From positions 1-64,000 of the forward strand of contig JASJFT010000049.1 of NCBI GenBank assembly GCA_030770425.1: a stretch of DNA of 64,000 nucleotides, in the 5' to 3' direction. The DNA is from Darksidea phi. Lineage: Eukaryota; Ascomycota; Dothideomycetes; Pleosporales; Lentitheciaceae. The notes beneath the pieces were generated by a model. The model had not been told where the DNA came from. It saw only the letters and a program-made list of their open reading frames with translations, and made no database searches. Positions within the stretch are counted from its first letter, which is position 1. Every line of letters begins with the position of its first letter. Shown here in pieces: positions 55,170 through 64,000 of the stretch. Both the position numbers and the translations under genes were made by a program.

Positions 55170-56563
55170 GATGGGTATCGTAGTATTCGTTGAGTGTGTG
55201 TGGCATGATTGGTTGTACAAGAGGATATAAGAAGGGCGATGTCCCGGGAGAATTCGTCGAGGTCAGCAATCTAAATAGTGTGCTCGAAAACGCCGGACGG
55301 ATCAGCGTTAGGCAGAATGCCTATCTCACAAAGTAATCAAAAGAGCGAATGAAATGGACGACAAGGGCCTGCGAAGAAGTTGTGAACGGATAAATGAGTG
55401 GTGGATGAGTGCTTAAAGGGGTGGGGGCAGTGAACAAAGAAGTGAACAAAGAAATATCCGAACGAAACGAACACACCTTATATTCAGACCGAGGGAGTAC
55501 GCCCCGCGGTAGCACTATACAACTCTCTGTACACATTATGGTACTGTGAAACTTGCGACATTAGATAGGATGGCGAAACATCTTGGAAATCCGAGCGGAC
55601 GCCATTGATTCGTGCGAGTTGTTTCAGACAGGCTGGGGATAATCTGTGCACCGCCGCGGTAAGGCTGCAAGGCTGTTCCGCACTACACGTGATGTATTTG
55701 TACGATATCAAGTCTTTTTCTTTTTTCTAACGCGGAGCTAGTTTTCCGCGTCCGTTAGTCTCGCCTCGCGTGGCTTCAGATAGATTGACAAACGGATTAA
55801 GACGCTCCTTGGCTTCGTCGGGCTCGTCGCGTCCCTGCTGCAGGATTCGGCCATGGGATCAAAGTAGCAGGCATCAAAAAGAAATGCCGGTAAGACTTGA
55901 CACACGTTTGGAGTGATATGTGGATAGAAAAGCCTCGGAGCCCGGGGGGAAACTAAGCGTTTTCTTGGCGACCTGCCCTCGCATCTACGAATCGTCTTGC
56001 TATACAAAACGTCATAGGAATGAATTTTCTTTGAGTACTTTGCCTTCAATAGCTTATCTAGGAGAAGTTGGTATACAAAAAGCGTTACGGTGTTAAGGGG
56101 TCGCCAAGCAAACCCTCACTTTCCCCCTCAGGCCTGTGGCCGATGGAGGCGATTTTCCCCTCTCATCGTCGCGTCAACTGCTTCTGCAGCGAGGGAGTAT
56201 TGTCTTGTTTGTCTTGTAAACTTGTGAGGCTCAAGAGTTCACGGTCGGTAGATGTAGAAGGATCGAGGAAATGAGAGCAAGAGTTCTTGAGCCGAAAAAA
56301 GAATTCTAGAGTAGAAAATGTCTTGAGTGAGGATAGAATGCGTATCAAGAGAAAGAATAGATTGCCCAAAGCCCCCAAAAAGTCTATAAGAGAATGTGTC
56401 GAAGGTGAATGTAAGATACAACGATGCCAAAAGAATGAAAGTCCGAACGCCGCCAAGCATGCCCTTTCTAAATGTGCTGCCCCACTCTAAATCCCGTACC
56501 ATCCGACTGATGTCCCGCATCGCTCATATCGCCCCCAAATTATAGCCAGGTATTGTTGGTCGC
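55170..56563. other. intergenic, no gene seen
   Basis: Several short frames, none with protein-like composition. It holds the promoter of the DJ-1-like gene and the 3' end of the next minus-strand gene. Confidence 0.45.
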
Positions 56564-57688
56564 TTACCACTGGTTGACCTTGTCGTACCTCTTGTGGACG
56601 ATCCTGTCGCCAGTCACGTCGTCGCGGCGGCTGTTCTTCTTGCCGCCAACCATGATGTTCTTGTCAGCATTGAAGCAGTTGTTGGTGATGGTCGCGCTGC
56701 AGAGAGGCCACGCCCTCTTAGCATCCATATCGCAGAAGTAGCCCTCCTCCAGAGAGATGAAGTCCGGACCCCAGGATGTACCGCTCTTGCAGAGCTCGAG
56801 GGCGCTGTGGTACTTGCTCGTGCTCTTGTTGAGAATGCCCTGGTGGACACGGCGGCCTTGCTCGGCAAGTTCAGTGCTGGTGCCGTTGACCGTGACCTCG
56901 TCGTCGAAGTCGCGCTTGTCGTCCTTCTTGCCCTTCTTGTCGAGCGCCCACTCAGGAGTGTGCCAGTTGGCTGAGTCCTTGACCTTGGCCGGGTCCACAT
57001 CGAGCAGAGTAGTAGCCTCGAACTCGGGATAGGGCTTGAAGACGGGAAGGGCTTGTTCGCGGGCGAGGCTGTCGTAGAACTTAAGGCGGGGGGCAACGTT
57101 GCACCAGAGATCCTTGTCCTCGGTCATGGACTGAGCGCGCTCAGCAGTAGCGACGAAGGAAGGAATGTGGATTCCGATGCCCTGGGTCTTGATGCCGTTG
57201 GTCGCGTCGCCGTCAATCCAGACGCACTTGGGAGTGTAGAGATCCTTGGATGAGAGAACCGTAGTGGACGGGTACCATGGGGCACCACAAAACTCGCCGA
57301 CGTCTCCATACCAAGCGAACTCCAGGCCGTCAGGCCAGGTTACCGAGATGCCTGCTATGCAGATGGCGTCAACTCCCTTCTGGGAGAGAGAGATGTACTG
57401 GGCCTGAGCGGCAGACCCATCGCTCCCATCCGCCTTCATCTCTATCTTCGCGTCGTAAGGTGCTCCCGAGGCGATCACATCGCCACCCTTGACAGACCCA
57501 ATGAGATTGCCATCGATGTCGAAAGCAGCCACGTTAGGAGCATTGCCGCTGGTGTCGGTGCCAGTACCCCCGTAGATGCGGACGGTGGTCACCAAAGGAT
57601 CGCGACCAGGCATCATGCTGCCGAGGAAAGGAATCATGGTTGCAACACCGAACACGATGCTAAACACGTTGAAAGCTGCCATCGCCAT
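56564..57688 (-). CDS. probable secreted protein of unknown family
   Basis: A single-exon gene of 374 residues. The hydrophobic N-terminus (AAFNVFSIVFGVATMIPFLG) can act as a signal peptide or anchor. The next part is beta-rich: DPLVTTVRIYGGTGTDTSGN, NVAAFDIDGNLIGSVKGGDV, then VDAICIAGISVTWPDGLEFA, WYGDVGEFCGAPWYPST and CVWIDGDATNGIKTQGIGIH. About eight Cys are present. A KKGKKDDKR basic segment and a KNSRRDD site near the end could be processed. Proteins with this WPDG/WYGD/WIDGD pattern occur widely in ascomycetes without known function; this is from memory of the pattern and not checked. The ATG at 57686-57688 is used; the one two codons later is equally possible. Confidence 0.7.
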   Translation of the reverse strand: MAMAAFNVFSIVFGVATMIPFLGSMMPGRDPLVTTVRIYGGTGTDTSGNAPNVAAFDIDGNLIGSVKGGDVIASGAPYDAKIEMKADGSDGSAAQAQYISLSQKGVDAICIAGISVTWPDGLEFAWYGDVGEFCGAPWYPSTTVLSSKDLYTPKCVWIDGDATNGIKTQGIGIHIPSFVATAERAQSMTEDKDLWCNVAPRLKFYDSLAREQALPVFKPYPEFEATTLLDVDPAKVKDSANWHTPEWALDKKGKKDDKRDFDDEVTVNGTSTELAEQGRRVHQGILNKSTSKYHSALELCKSGTSWGPDFISLEEGYFCDMDAKRAWPLCSATITNNCFNADKNIMVGGKKNSRRDDVTGDRIVHKRYDKVNQW

Positions 57689-58887
57689 CTTTGCTGATTG
57701 TTTGGCGGAGTAGTTTGTTAAAGAAGGTAGTAGTTAATGAAGAGGAGTGTGGGTTGTAAAGGTTGAATGAAGCTGTCGAAGCTGGTAAGAGTAAAGAGTG
57801 TGGAGAAGAAGAGGAAGAAGAAGTTGTTGTTGCTATTGGAAGAGAAGTTGTTGTGCGGATGATATTTGCAGTGACGGCCATCCACTGAAGTTATATACTG
57901 TTTCGATCTCGCAGCATCATCACGGACATGTTAGCGTGCCGTGGCCCAAACGGAGAAACGACATCATGTTCGACACTGCAACTTGCGCGGTGATTGTGCG
58001 TCGGACTGCAATAGGGTGTGGTAGCGCAAGTCTGCTTGCTGGGAGTGGAGCTGCGGCATCGGAAAGGTTTCCTTGGCCTCCATGCCGCCGGAACGGTATT
58101 TTGGGGAGTGCTGACGAAGTTAAAGCAACCAAGTCCGAAGGGCACAGAAAAACTTTGGTAAGAGGTGATAGGCTGAGGACCAGCTACTGCCCTGGCGATC
58201 TTCTCGCTTAGATCGGCTTGTCGCACTGTGGGGTGCGTCAGCTTACTATTTCGTCCAGTGGGTACAGAGCTGTCTCTCCCTTTGGCGCCGCTAGACCCCA
58301 CGAAATTTATGCCGTCGGCGTTTGCATACGAACTTTCGGATAAGCATAGAGCCACTAGACCACCGCGTACCTTGCTTTAGCTCGGTGGCAACCCGGCCAT
58401 CACCGACGGACGTGCCTCTTGGCAGTCAAAGTCCGATTCTGCTCTCCCTTGCTGCATTAGCCGCGTTTTCGGAGTGCGCAAGTCTCGATCCTTTTCTATG
58501 GCTGCGCCCTCGGAGGGCCCACATAGATTTCGTGCCAGTGGGCTAAGAATGGTCACGGGGATGAGACCATTATGGTGCGGTGAACAAAAGCAAGCATGAA
58601 CTAAAACGGGTAGCAATGGCAGAATGGCTCGATTACCAGCAGGGTATCACACAAGTAGACTGTGGTGGAGCGCATTTCGCGGTGTAGTACAGATCGGACG
58701 TTTCGCGGTTCGTTTTAGAGGACTGTTACCCGCATTTATTGCATCATTATTTCCGCGTCTATCCTTTCTTGCTTACTCACTCCAATCAATTCTCCGCACG
58801 GTCAAAGACATTACTCATGTACTCCAGCAGTCAAAGTCACGTGTTTGGTCTCGTACCCGCTGTTTGCAAACAGCCTTCTCCTAAATT
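57689..58887. other. intergenic, possible upstream part of a relic gene
   Basis: No intact gene. The stretch 58624-58884 has an open frame (ILRTVKDITHVLQQSKSRVW) that could be an upstream piece of the relic at 58888-59425; support is weak. Confidence 0.35.
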
Positions 58888-59425
58888 TTGTTGGCAGTAT
58901 CGCAAAATCTTCTGACCCATCTCGGCCATGAGATCGACCCTCAACGACGAGCAGGCGCGCTTGCTCAGCAACCAATTACTTACATTTTGGACGCACTACC
59001 ATCGCCTCCGCCGCTAGCACGACATGCTTCTACCATAGATGGTGAGCTTATAGTAACCCTTGGCGGAGGACCTGACCTCCCAAGACTAGGTAAGCAGCCT
59101 GCTGTTGACCCTATAACAGTCCCAATCCCAGCTCTTCGAGAGCGCCTCTACGACCCAAGATCTTCAATTACTTCATCGATCGGGGGCCAGCCGAGGACAT
59201 TTTTGGTAAAGAGGTGACCACCCTGATTTGTTCATGGATATATTCTCTATTACCGACATCCACAATGCAGAGACAAAGTCGATGCCGACCGAAGTGATCT
59301 TCGAGAGGCGTACTAATTCTTGGGCTACTTACCAACCCGGCGACGCTTCGTATGAGACTGTTTTGAGGGTTTCGACTGTGCCGCTACATGCGAAGCTTGT
59401 AGATTATTATTCGAGCACTGATTGA
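58888..59425 (+). pseudogene. unknown relic with two frameshifts
   Basis: Three frames read as one protein: 58888 to about 59175 (PITYILDALPSPPPLARHAS, TIDGELIVTLGGGPDLPRLG, ITVPIPALRERLYDPRSSIT), then DRGPAEDIFGK in a second frame, then GDHPDLFMDIFSITDIHNAE and SYETVLRVSTVPLHAKLVDY in a third, ending at 59425. No intron fits between them. No good ATG opens the first piece. The family is unknown to me. Confidence 0.5.
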
Positions 59426-59866
59426 ATAAGCCCTCGGGTGTGACAGCTAGAAGGTGTTGGGGATTGTCTAAGCTATGATCATTTTATCAACTTTTGGTTG
59501 TTGATCTTTGGTTGTGCGCGCGGCATGCTCGGTTTATGGATCGCAGTGTTTTGCAGTCCTTTACAGCCAGACATTACAGCCATTCTCGAAATTCTTCTAC
59601 GACGGCGGTGTTCAGACAAGTCTTATTTCCAAGATTTAACAATGTCGTCGCAGCCCGGGATATGGCCCCAACGTGCAGTTGCTGTATAATCGAGCACCGT
59701 AGATAATGAAACAGACTCTGAACTTCCAAAAGTTTGCTTATTCGATCCTTCCCACATCTGATGAATGCAAACTTAAAGTAGACTAGTACAAGGTTTGACA
59801 GTGTCTCTTAGCACAGCTGCTCTTAGACGGGGCGCGAGCGCCCTCCTCTCACTATGGTACCGTGCC
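59426..59866. other. intergenic, no gene seen
   Basis: Nothing recognised. The sequence leads into a degenerate minisatellite. Confidence 0.4.
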
Positions 59867-60120
59867 CTAATCCTTGATGAGTGCACCCAATCCTTGATAG
59901 GGCAAACCCCTATCCTTGATGAGGGCGTCCTTATCCTTTATTAGGGCAGCCTTATTAAGAATCGGGGTATAGTATTAGGTACAGTATTAGGCTCAGTATC
60001 AGGCGTAGTATGAGGCTCAGTAACTAGCTAATATCGAGCTCAGCGGCTAGCCCATATCGAGCTCAGGAGCTGGCTGCGACAGAGCTTAGTAGCTGGCTGA
60101 GGTCGTTGGGTAGTATTAAG
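59867..60120. repeat. degenerate short tandem repeats
   Basis: First, four copies of a 21-23-bp unit around atccttgatgagggc (59867-59955). Then short units around agtattaggctc/agtatcaggc (59970-60020), and then units around gctaatatcgagctcag and agctggctg (60020-60105). Related motifs (ctgagctcgatatagg) return at 61481-61610 beyond the inserted repeat. Confidence 0.65.
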
Positions 60121-60301
60121 GGGGCGTGGGTGCTCGCGGGTATTCACATACTAGTACGTGAAATCTTCTACGTCATATACTCAACAACCTTAATACTTTA
60201 TACGTACCCTCTCGCTCCTCCTTCGTAGTAATATAATAAGAACTATATAGTTTATACGACTAAGTAAGGCACCCTCCTAAGCTCGATATAGGCTAGCCAC
60301 T

Positions 60302-61480
60302 CCCTCCCCCAGGAGCTTGGGCCACTACCCGGCGTGACGTCACGTTGGCTCCTGGGCTGGCTGTGTTTTTCGTAATTCTAATCACCTTATTATGTTTTAA
60401 TGTTTCGACATCTTACGTAACAGGTAGTAACTATATAATAATAACAGCTCCTAATTTACTAATAATATATATAGACAGTTAAACGCGCCGACAACGCCGA
60501 ACCTCCTACCCTCCCTAGCTAGGTATCCCCGTCGTCCGTCCTATCTATCCCTACCGGTTCCTCCGTATTTGATGTAACCCCTACGCTATCGTTCGTATCG
60601 TATCTACTATAGATACCAGCTCCATCTTCTATGTTAGGTATTAGTTCCTTCGATAGTCTACTAAGAAAGCCGATTTCTCCCTCTTAAACGGTCTTCCCTA
60701 TATAAGCTTGTCCTCTAGCCTACGTAGATAGTATAGCTACCTCTTAATAAAACGCCTATCCTCGTTATATAGGGCCTCGGACAGGAATATGTTACAGGTA
60801 ACTACTAATAGCTATACGAGAATCCTATCGCCGCTCGTTCCCTCGAATATATCTAATATATAGTTAGTTTTATACTAATAATTATTATAATTAAGGAGCC
60901 CTATCGGTAGTACCTCCCGCCTATAGCGCCGGGGACGCTCCGCCGCGATATTTAAAAGGTTTAGAGCGCTGTACTCGAATAGCCTATTCTACTCTAGTTC
61001 CTACTAAAGGTCCTACTAAAGGACTAGGCGAACGATAGTTAGCAAAGACATGTAGTTAGTGGGTATTGATATAAGGAAGCCGGCTGAGGATAAGGGATAG
61101 ATATAGTAAGGAAGCTAGCTAAGGATAAGAGATAGATATGAGGAAGCTAGCTGAGGATAAGAGATAGATATGAGTGGGATGCTGGTATTATCGCGGGCAA
61201 TTTTTATACTATAGGTGGTAGTATTAGTGCGCTAACTTCTCGCTACCGCTGTTGGTCTCCCAACGCTCTGTGATTCGGTATTATATATTATTTCTCGTCC
61301 AGCGCCTTAATATTCGAAATATTACCTCGTCGGTATCTCACGATCGATAGTACTATATATAGCTCTATAGCTCTATTATCGTATATAAGGTGTGGGTATA
61401 GCACCTCTACTATGTACAAACTCCTACTGTGTTTCGTACGGACCTTCTAAAGAGACTCCCACTATGCAAATCTAAATCAA
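60302..61480 (+). repeat. dispersed repeat, copy 2, with flanking 14-bp direct repeats
   Basis: A 1,179-bp segment homologous over its length to 26273-27531. It is flanked on both sides by ATAGGCTAGCCACT (60288-60301 and 61481-61494), which looks like a target-site duplication. The end reads CAAATCTAAATCAA. The 5' end contains CGTGACGTCACG (60333-60344) between CCAGGAGC and GGCTCCTGG. The body is TA-rich without a coding frame. A 14-bp duplication and A-rich end would fit a LINE/SINE-type insertion, but the surrounding array has similar units, so chance within the array must be considered. Confidence 0.8.
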
Positions 61481-61610
61481 ATAGGCTAGCCACTAAGCTC
61501 AATATAGGCCAGCCGCTGAGCTCGATATAGGTTAGCTGCTGAGGCTGATATTGAGCCTGATGCTGAGCCTGATACTGAGTTCAATATAGGCCAGCTACTA
61601 AGCTCGAGGG
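61481..61610. repeat. degenerate array of gctgagctcgatataggcca-like units
   Basis: About six imperfect units of 20-24 bp combining GAGCTCGATATAGG and GCCAGCCGCT-like halves. This continues the array seen before 60302. Confidence 0.6.
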
Positions 61611-61969
61611 AAAAAGGAAAAGGGGGAGCGAGTATTATATATTATAGTTTAAATATGGTAAATTTTAGCTTTGATACGTTTATACGTTTTAGGCTTTTTC
61701 ACGCTAATAAATATAAAAAAAAAGCTATTAAATAAAAACTATATTTAAATTTTTATTCTGCCCTTATTAAGGATGAGACGATTGTTCCATAGTGACTTCT
61801 TTCATCTCGCCACACTTCTTTATCCGCTGTTTCATCGCTCTTCCAGACAATGAAATATGTGTTAGAGCCTCTTTGTTCTCCATACCGTTACTCTAAGTGT
61901 CGGCTCCCTACAAGGTTTCAAGTCAGCGTCTCTCTCATCCAAAACATCAACCTGCGCGAAGCAATCAAC

Positions 61970-62926
61970 ATGCCGAATACCACCACTCCACGTCGCTCTC
62001 AACGCCTAACATCAAAGAAAAAAAGCACATCCGCCTCTGTAACCAAATCTTCATCTCACAACTCTGACACTGCATCTTCAACCTCGATCGCCAAAACTGA
62101 ATATCTCAAGAGTTGGCTCCGCCACAAGTCCTCGAGCGTGTCTTCCATTGACCTCGACCTTATCGAATCAAAGCTCGCCACCCAATACAACAGTGCAGGC
62201 CGCAAACCCAGATCCGCTACCAAGCCGCCAGCCGCACACTTCATCGCCGACTCCGCCTCATCCTCCGACTACTCCACCGACTTCGAAGCTTTCGATGAGG
62301 AAGATTCTGAAGACGAATACGGCGAACTAGCCGACCTCTCTGCTGATAATTTTGAGTGGGGAGCGGCATATAACGTTGATGCTAGCAGGAATAATTCATA
62401 TGATAGCCGGTATGAGCCTGGGAATGAAGAGTATGAGACGGATGAGTTTGTTGTTAGAGATGATGAGGATATTGAACAATGGAACGATAGTGATGAGGAG
62501 GTGGAAGAGGATGCTAAAAAAAGGGGCGATGATGATCTTTGTGATCCAGAGAACACTATTGCAATACGCCGCTCTAGCAGCGAGTCCAAACTTTTCTTCT
62601 CGGATCCTGAAGATACCTCCAACCTTCTCGCGCTCCCTCTCTGGTCGGAGATTGACTTTAGGTCTGAGGATATAGAGGCTGAGAACGAGCCACTCATTGT
62701 TGATGTATCTGAGGAAATTGTGGAGGAGATTTTGGATGCCCTAGCTTTGTTTTCGAGAAGATGTAATAGGAATAGGCAGCCGATTAGACTTAAGCTATCT
62801 GCTAGTGCGCTCGAGGATCGAGAGGTGAAAGACGCGCTGGAGAGTACGTTGAAAGTGGGGCTTGGGAGGAAGTTTTCACTTGAAGATGGGAACCAAATAT
62901 GGGTCATTGGACCGAAGGTTGTTTGA
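61970..62926 (+). CDS. unknown acidic, probably nuclear protein
   Basis: A single-exon gene of 318 residues from the ATG at 61970; an ATG at 61850 in the same frame would add 40 residues that read poorly. The start is basic (TPRRSQRLTSKKKSTSASVT), similar to nuclear localisation signals. The middle is strongly acidic (DFEAFDEEDSEDEYGELADL; DDEDIEQWNDSDEEVEEDAK). The C-terminal 90 residues look folded: IVEEILDALALFSRRCNRNR, QPIRLKLSASALEDREVKDA. I do not recognise a domain. The role is unknown. Confidence 0.6.
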   Translation: MPNTTTPRRSQRLTSKKKSTSASVTKSSSHNSDTASSTSIAKTEYLKSWLRHKSSSVSSIDLDLIESKLATQYNSAGRKPRSATKPPAAHFIADSASSSDYSTDFEAFDEEDSEDEYGELADLSADNFEWGAAYNVDASRNNSYDSRYEPGNEEYETDEFVVRDDEDIEQWNDSDEEVEEDAKKRGDDDLCDPENTIAIRRSSSESKLFFSDPEDTSNLLALPLWSEIDFRSEDIEAENEPLIVDVSEEIVEEILDALALFSRRCNRNRQPIRLKLSASALEDREVKDALESTLKVGLGRKFSLEDGNQIWVIGPKVV

Positions 62927-63795
62927 GATTCCCGGTTGTGGCAAAAGAGTGTATTTATTAGGTGGACATTTTAAAAATAAATTTAGATTCGAGGTATATA
63001 GTACGCTTTATATACCTATAAGGCTAGTAAACCCTATATTACTTATCGAATAAGTAGTAGCTATCGCGTCGTTAAACTCGTGGAATAACCCAAAAAGGTG
63101 ACATAAAAAGGCATTTCGTCCCGAATACCTTGAAACGCATGTAAAGGTTATCACAGTGCCGAAGACAGCGGTCGGCGTCAAGGATACGGGGTTCATCGAT
63201 GGACGACGTCATCTTCGAGATGATCAATGAGGTTGAAATCTGCGCCATTGCGTCTTAGGAGAAGAAGACTCTCCTCGATTAGTTGATAGTACCAAGACAA
63301 GGGGCCAACATATGATTGAACTATTTTGGAACAGTGTGGTTGGGCCGCCGTTAGCCAATAAGATAGTTTCGGACATCGCCTGAACACCGCACAACGTTCA
63401 AATTGCAGTGCGTTTGACCGGCTAATTCCCGCAGGGTGTGGATGCCTGCTCTGTCTTAGGTGTGTGGCATAGCATTAATGTAACCCAATAGATAGGAGGC
63501 CTGACTGATTGGGTATAGCGCCCCTCCCACCGCTCAAGTTAGTAAGCGTGCTTACTCGACTTCTAAGTATATGTTCACGAAGTATTCAAACTATTATTTT
63601 TATTTATAGTTTCAATGTTGTCATCAAATGTTATAAGTGTATATAAATCAGGTATATCTACTATTTGTATGATGGTTCTTCTTAAAAACCTTGACAGCTT
63701 TATTTTGCCTGTCTCTTAACGTGTTTCCTCGCGAATTTTCGAACTTCCTCACTACTAGGCTCTTTTCTGGTCTTCTACACCAGCCTAACAACAAC
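62927..63795. other. intergenic, no gene seen
   Basis: A minus-strand frame of about 58 codons (MAQISTSLIISKMTSSIDEP) around 63074-63247 is too weak to call. It holds the promoter of the GMC oxidoreductase. Confidence 0.4.
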
Positions 63796-64000
63796 ATGCC
63801 CGAATCTACCCCCAAAGACATCATCATCGTTGGAGGTGGAATTGCTGGTTGTGTCCTGGCATCCAGACTGCACGAGAAGAGCAAGGCTCTCAGCATCCTC
63901 ATCATAGAAGCTGGGAAGGATGTCGCCGGCCATTCCCTTACATCCTCTCCACTTGCTTGCTTCTCCTGCCACCACTCTGAACTCGACTGGGCGTACTCAA
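63796..64000 (+). CDS. GMC-family FAD oxidoreductase, 5' part (cut by window end)
   Basis: The first 68 codons only. After MPESTPKD comes the FAD/ADP-binding beta-alpha-beta motif IIIVGGGIAGCVLASRLHEK followed by SILIIEAGKD, where the Glu binds the ribose. Then HSLTSSPLACFSCHHSELDW AY fits the GMC (glucose-methanol-choline) branch. Such enzymes oxidise alcohols or sugars and may be secreted; no signal peptide is seen here. The start is the first ATG in frame. The rest lies outside the window. Confidence 0.85.
   Translation, partial: MPESTPKDIIIVGGGIAGCVLASRLHEKSKALSILIIEAGKDVAGHSLTSSPLACFSCHHSELDWAYS

Overview
The window looks like a filamentous ascomycete (Pezizomycotina; Dothideomycetes is my best guess, not proven). 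The reasons are short introns of 43-134 bp with GT..AG ends, dense genes on both strands with no operons, a Zn2Cys6 regulator, a HET-domain/ankyrin gene, a secreted protein with dibasic processing sites, and islands rich in TpA and stop codons that look like repeat-induced point mutation (RIP). Joined reading frames were used to place exon boundaries; intron ends are given where I could fix them.

Layout. 0.5-5.9 kb: an Old Yellow Enzyme-type oxidoreductase divergent from a Zn2Cys6 regulator, with a perfect CCG/CGG palindrome between them, then a single-pass membrane protein. 5.9-17.5 kb is an accessory block. It holds RIP-mutated DNA, a HET gene with eight near-identical ankyrin units lying between inverted repeat arms, a decayed pogo-like transposase, a divergent histone H3-like gene with CenH3-like features facing an unknown acidic-tailed gene across a minisatellite, and two decayed genes (kinase-like and LRR-like). 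17.9-25.7 kb is core-like: FCP1-like protein, RRP36, a small cysteine-rich secreted protein, a BTB protein and a GFA/CENP-V-type zinc protein. 26.3-27.5 kb is copy 1 of a dispersed repeat. 27.6-39.9 kb holds disordered or unknown proteins and a PXB/DUF3818 protein. 40.3-43 kb has a broken carboxylesterase and repeat copy 3. 43.4-46.5 kb has a polyQ protein and a broken gene. 46.7-53.3 kb is core again: KRI1 and a BAR-PH-GRAM-VASt lipid-transfer protein. 54.3-57.7 kb has two probable secreted proteins. 58.9-61.6 kb has a relic gene and repeat copy 2, flanked by a 14-bp direct repeat inside a minisatellite. 62-64 kb has an acidic protein and the start of a GMC oxidoreductase.

How it fits together. 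Housekeeping genes (RRP36 and KRI1 in ribosome biogenesis, the VASt protein at membrane contact sites) alternate with fast-changing islands of repeats, pseudogenes and accessory genes. The most unusual locus is 12.2-14.3 kb: a histone H3-like gene keeping parts of the H3 tail but lacking the K4/K9 contexts and the K27 lysine, with a loop 1 as long as that of CENP-A, paired head-to-head with an intact four-exon gene of unknown function. The H3-like gene has apparently lost one splice acceptor.
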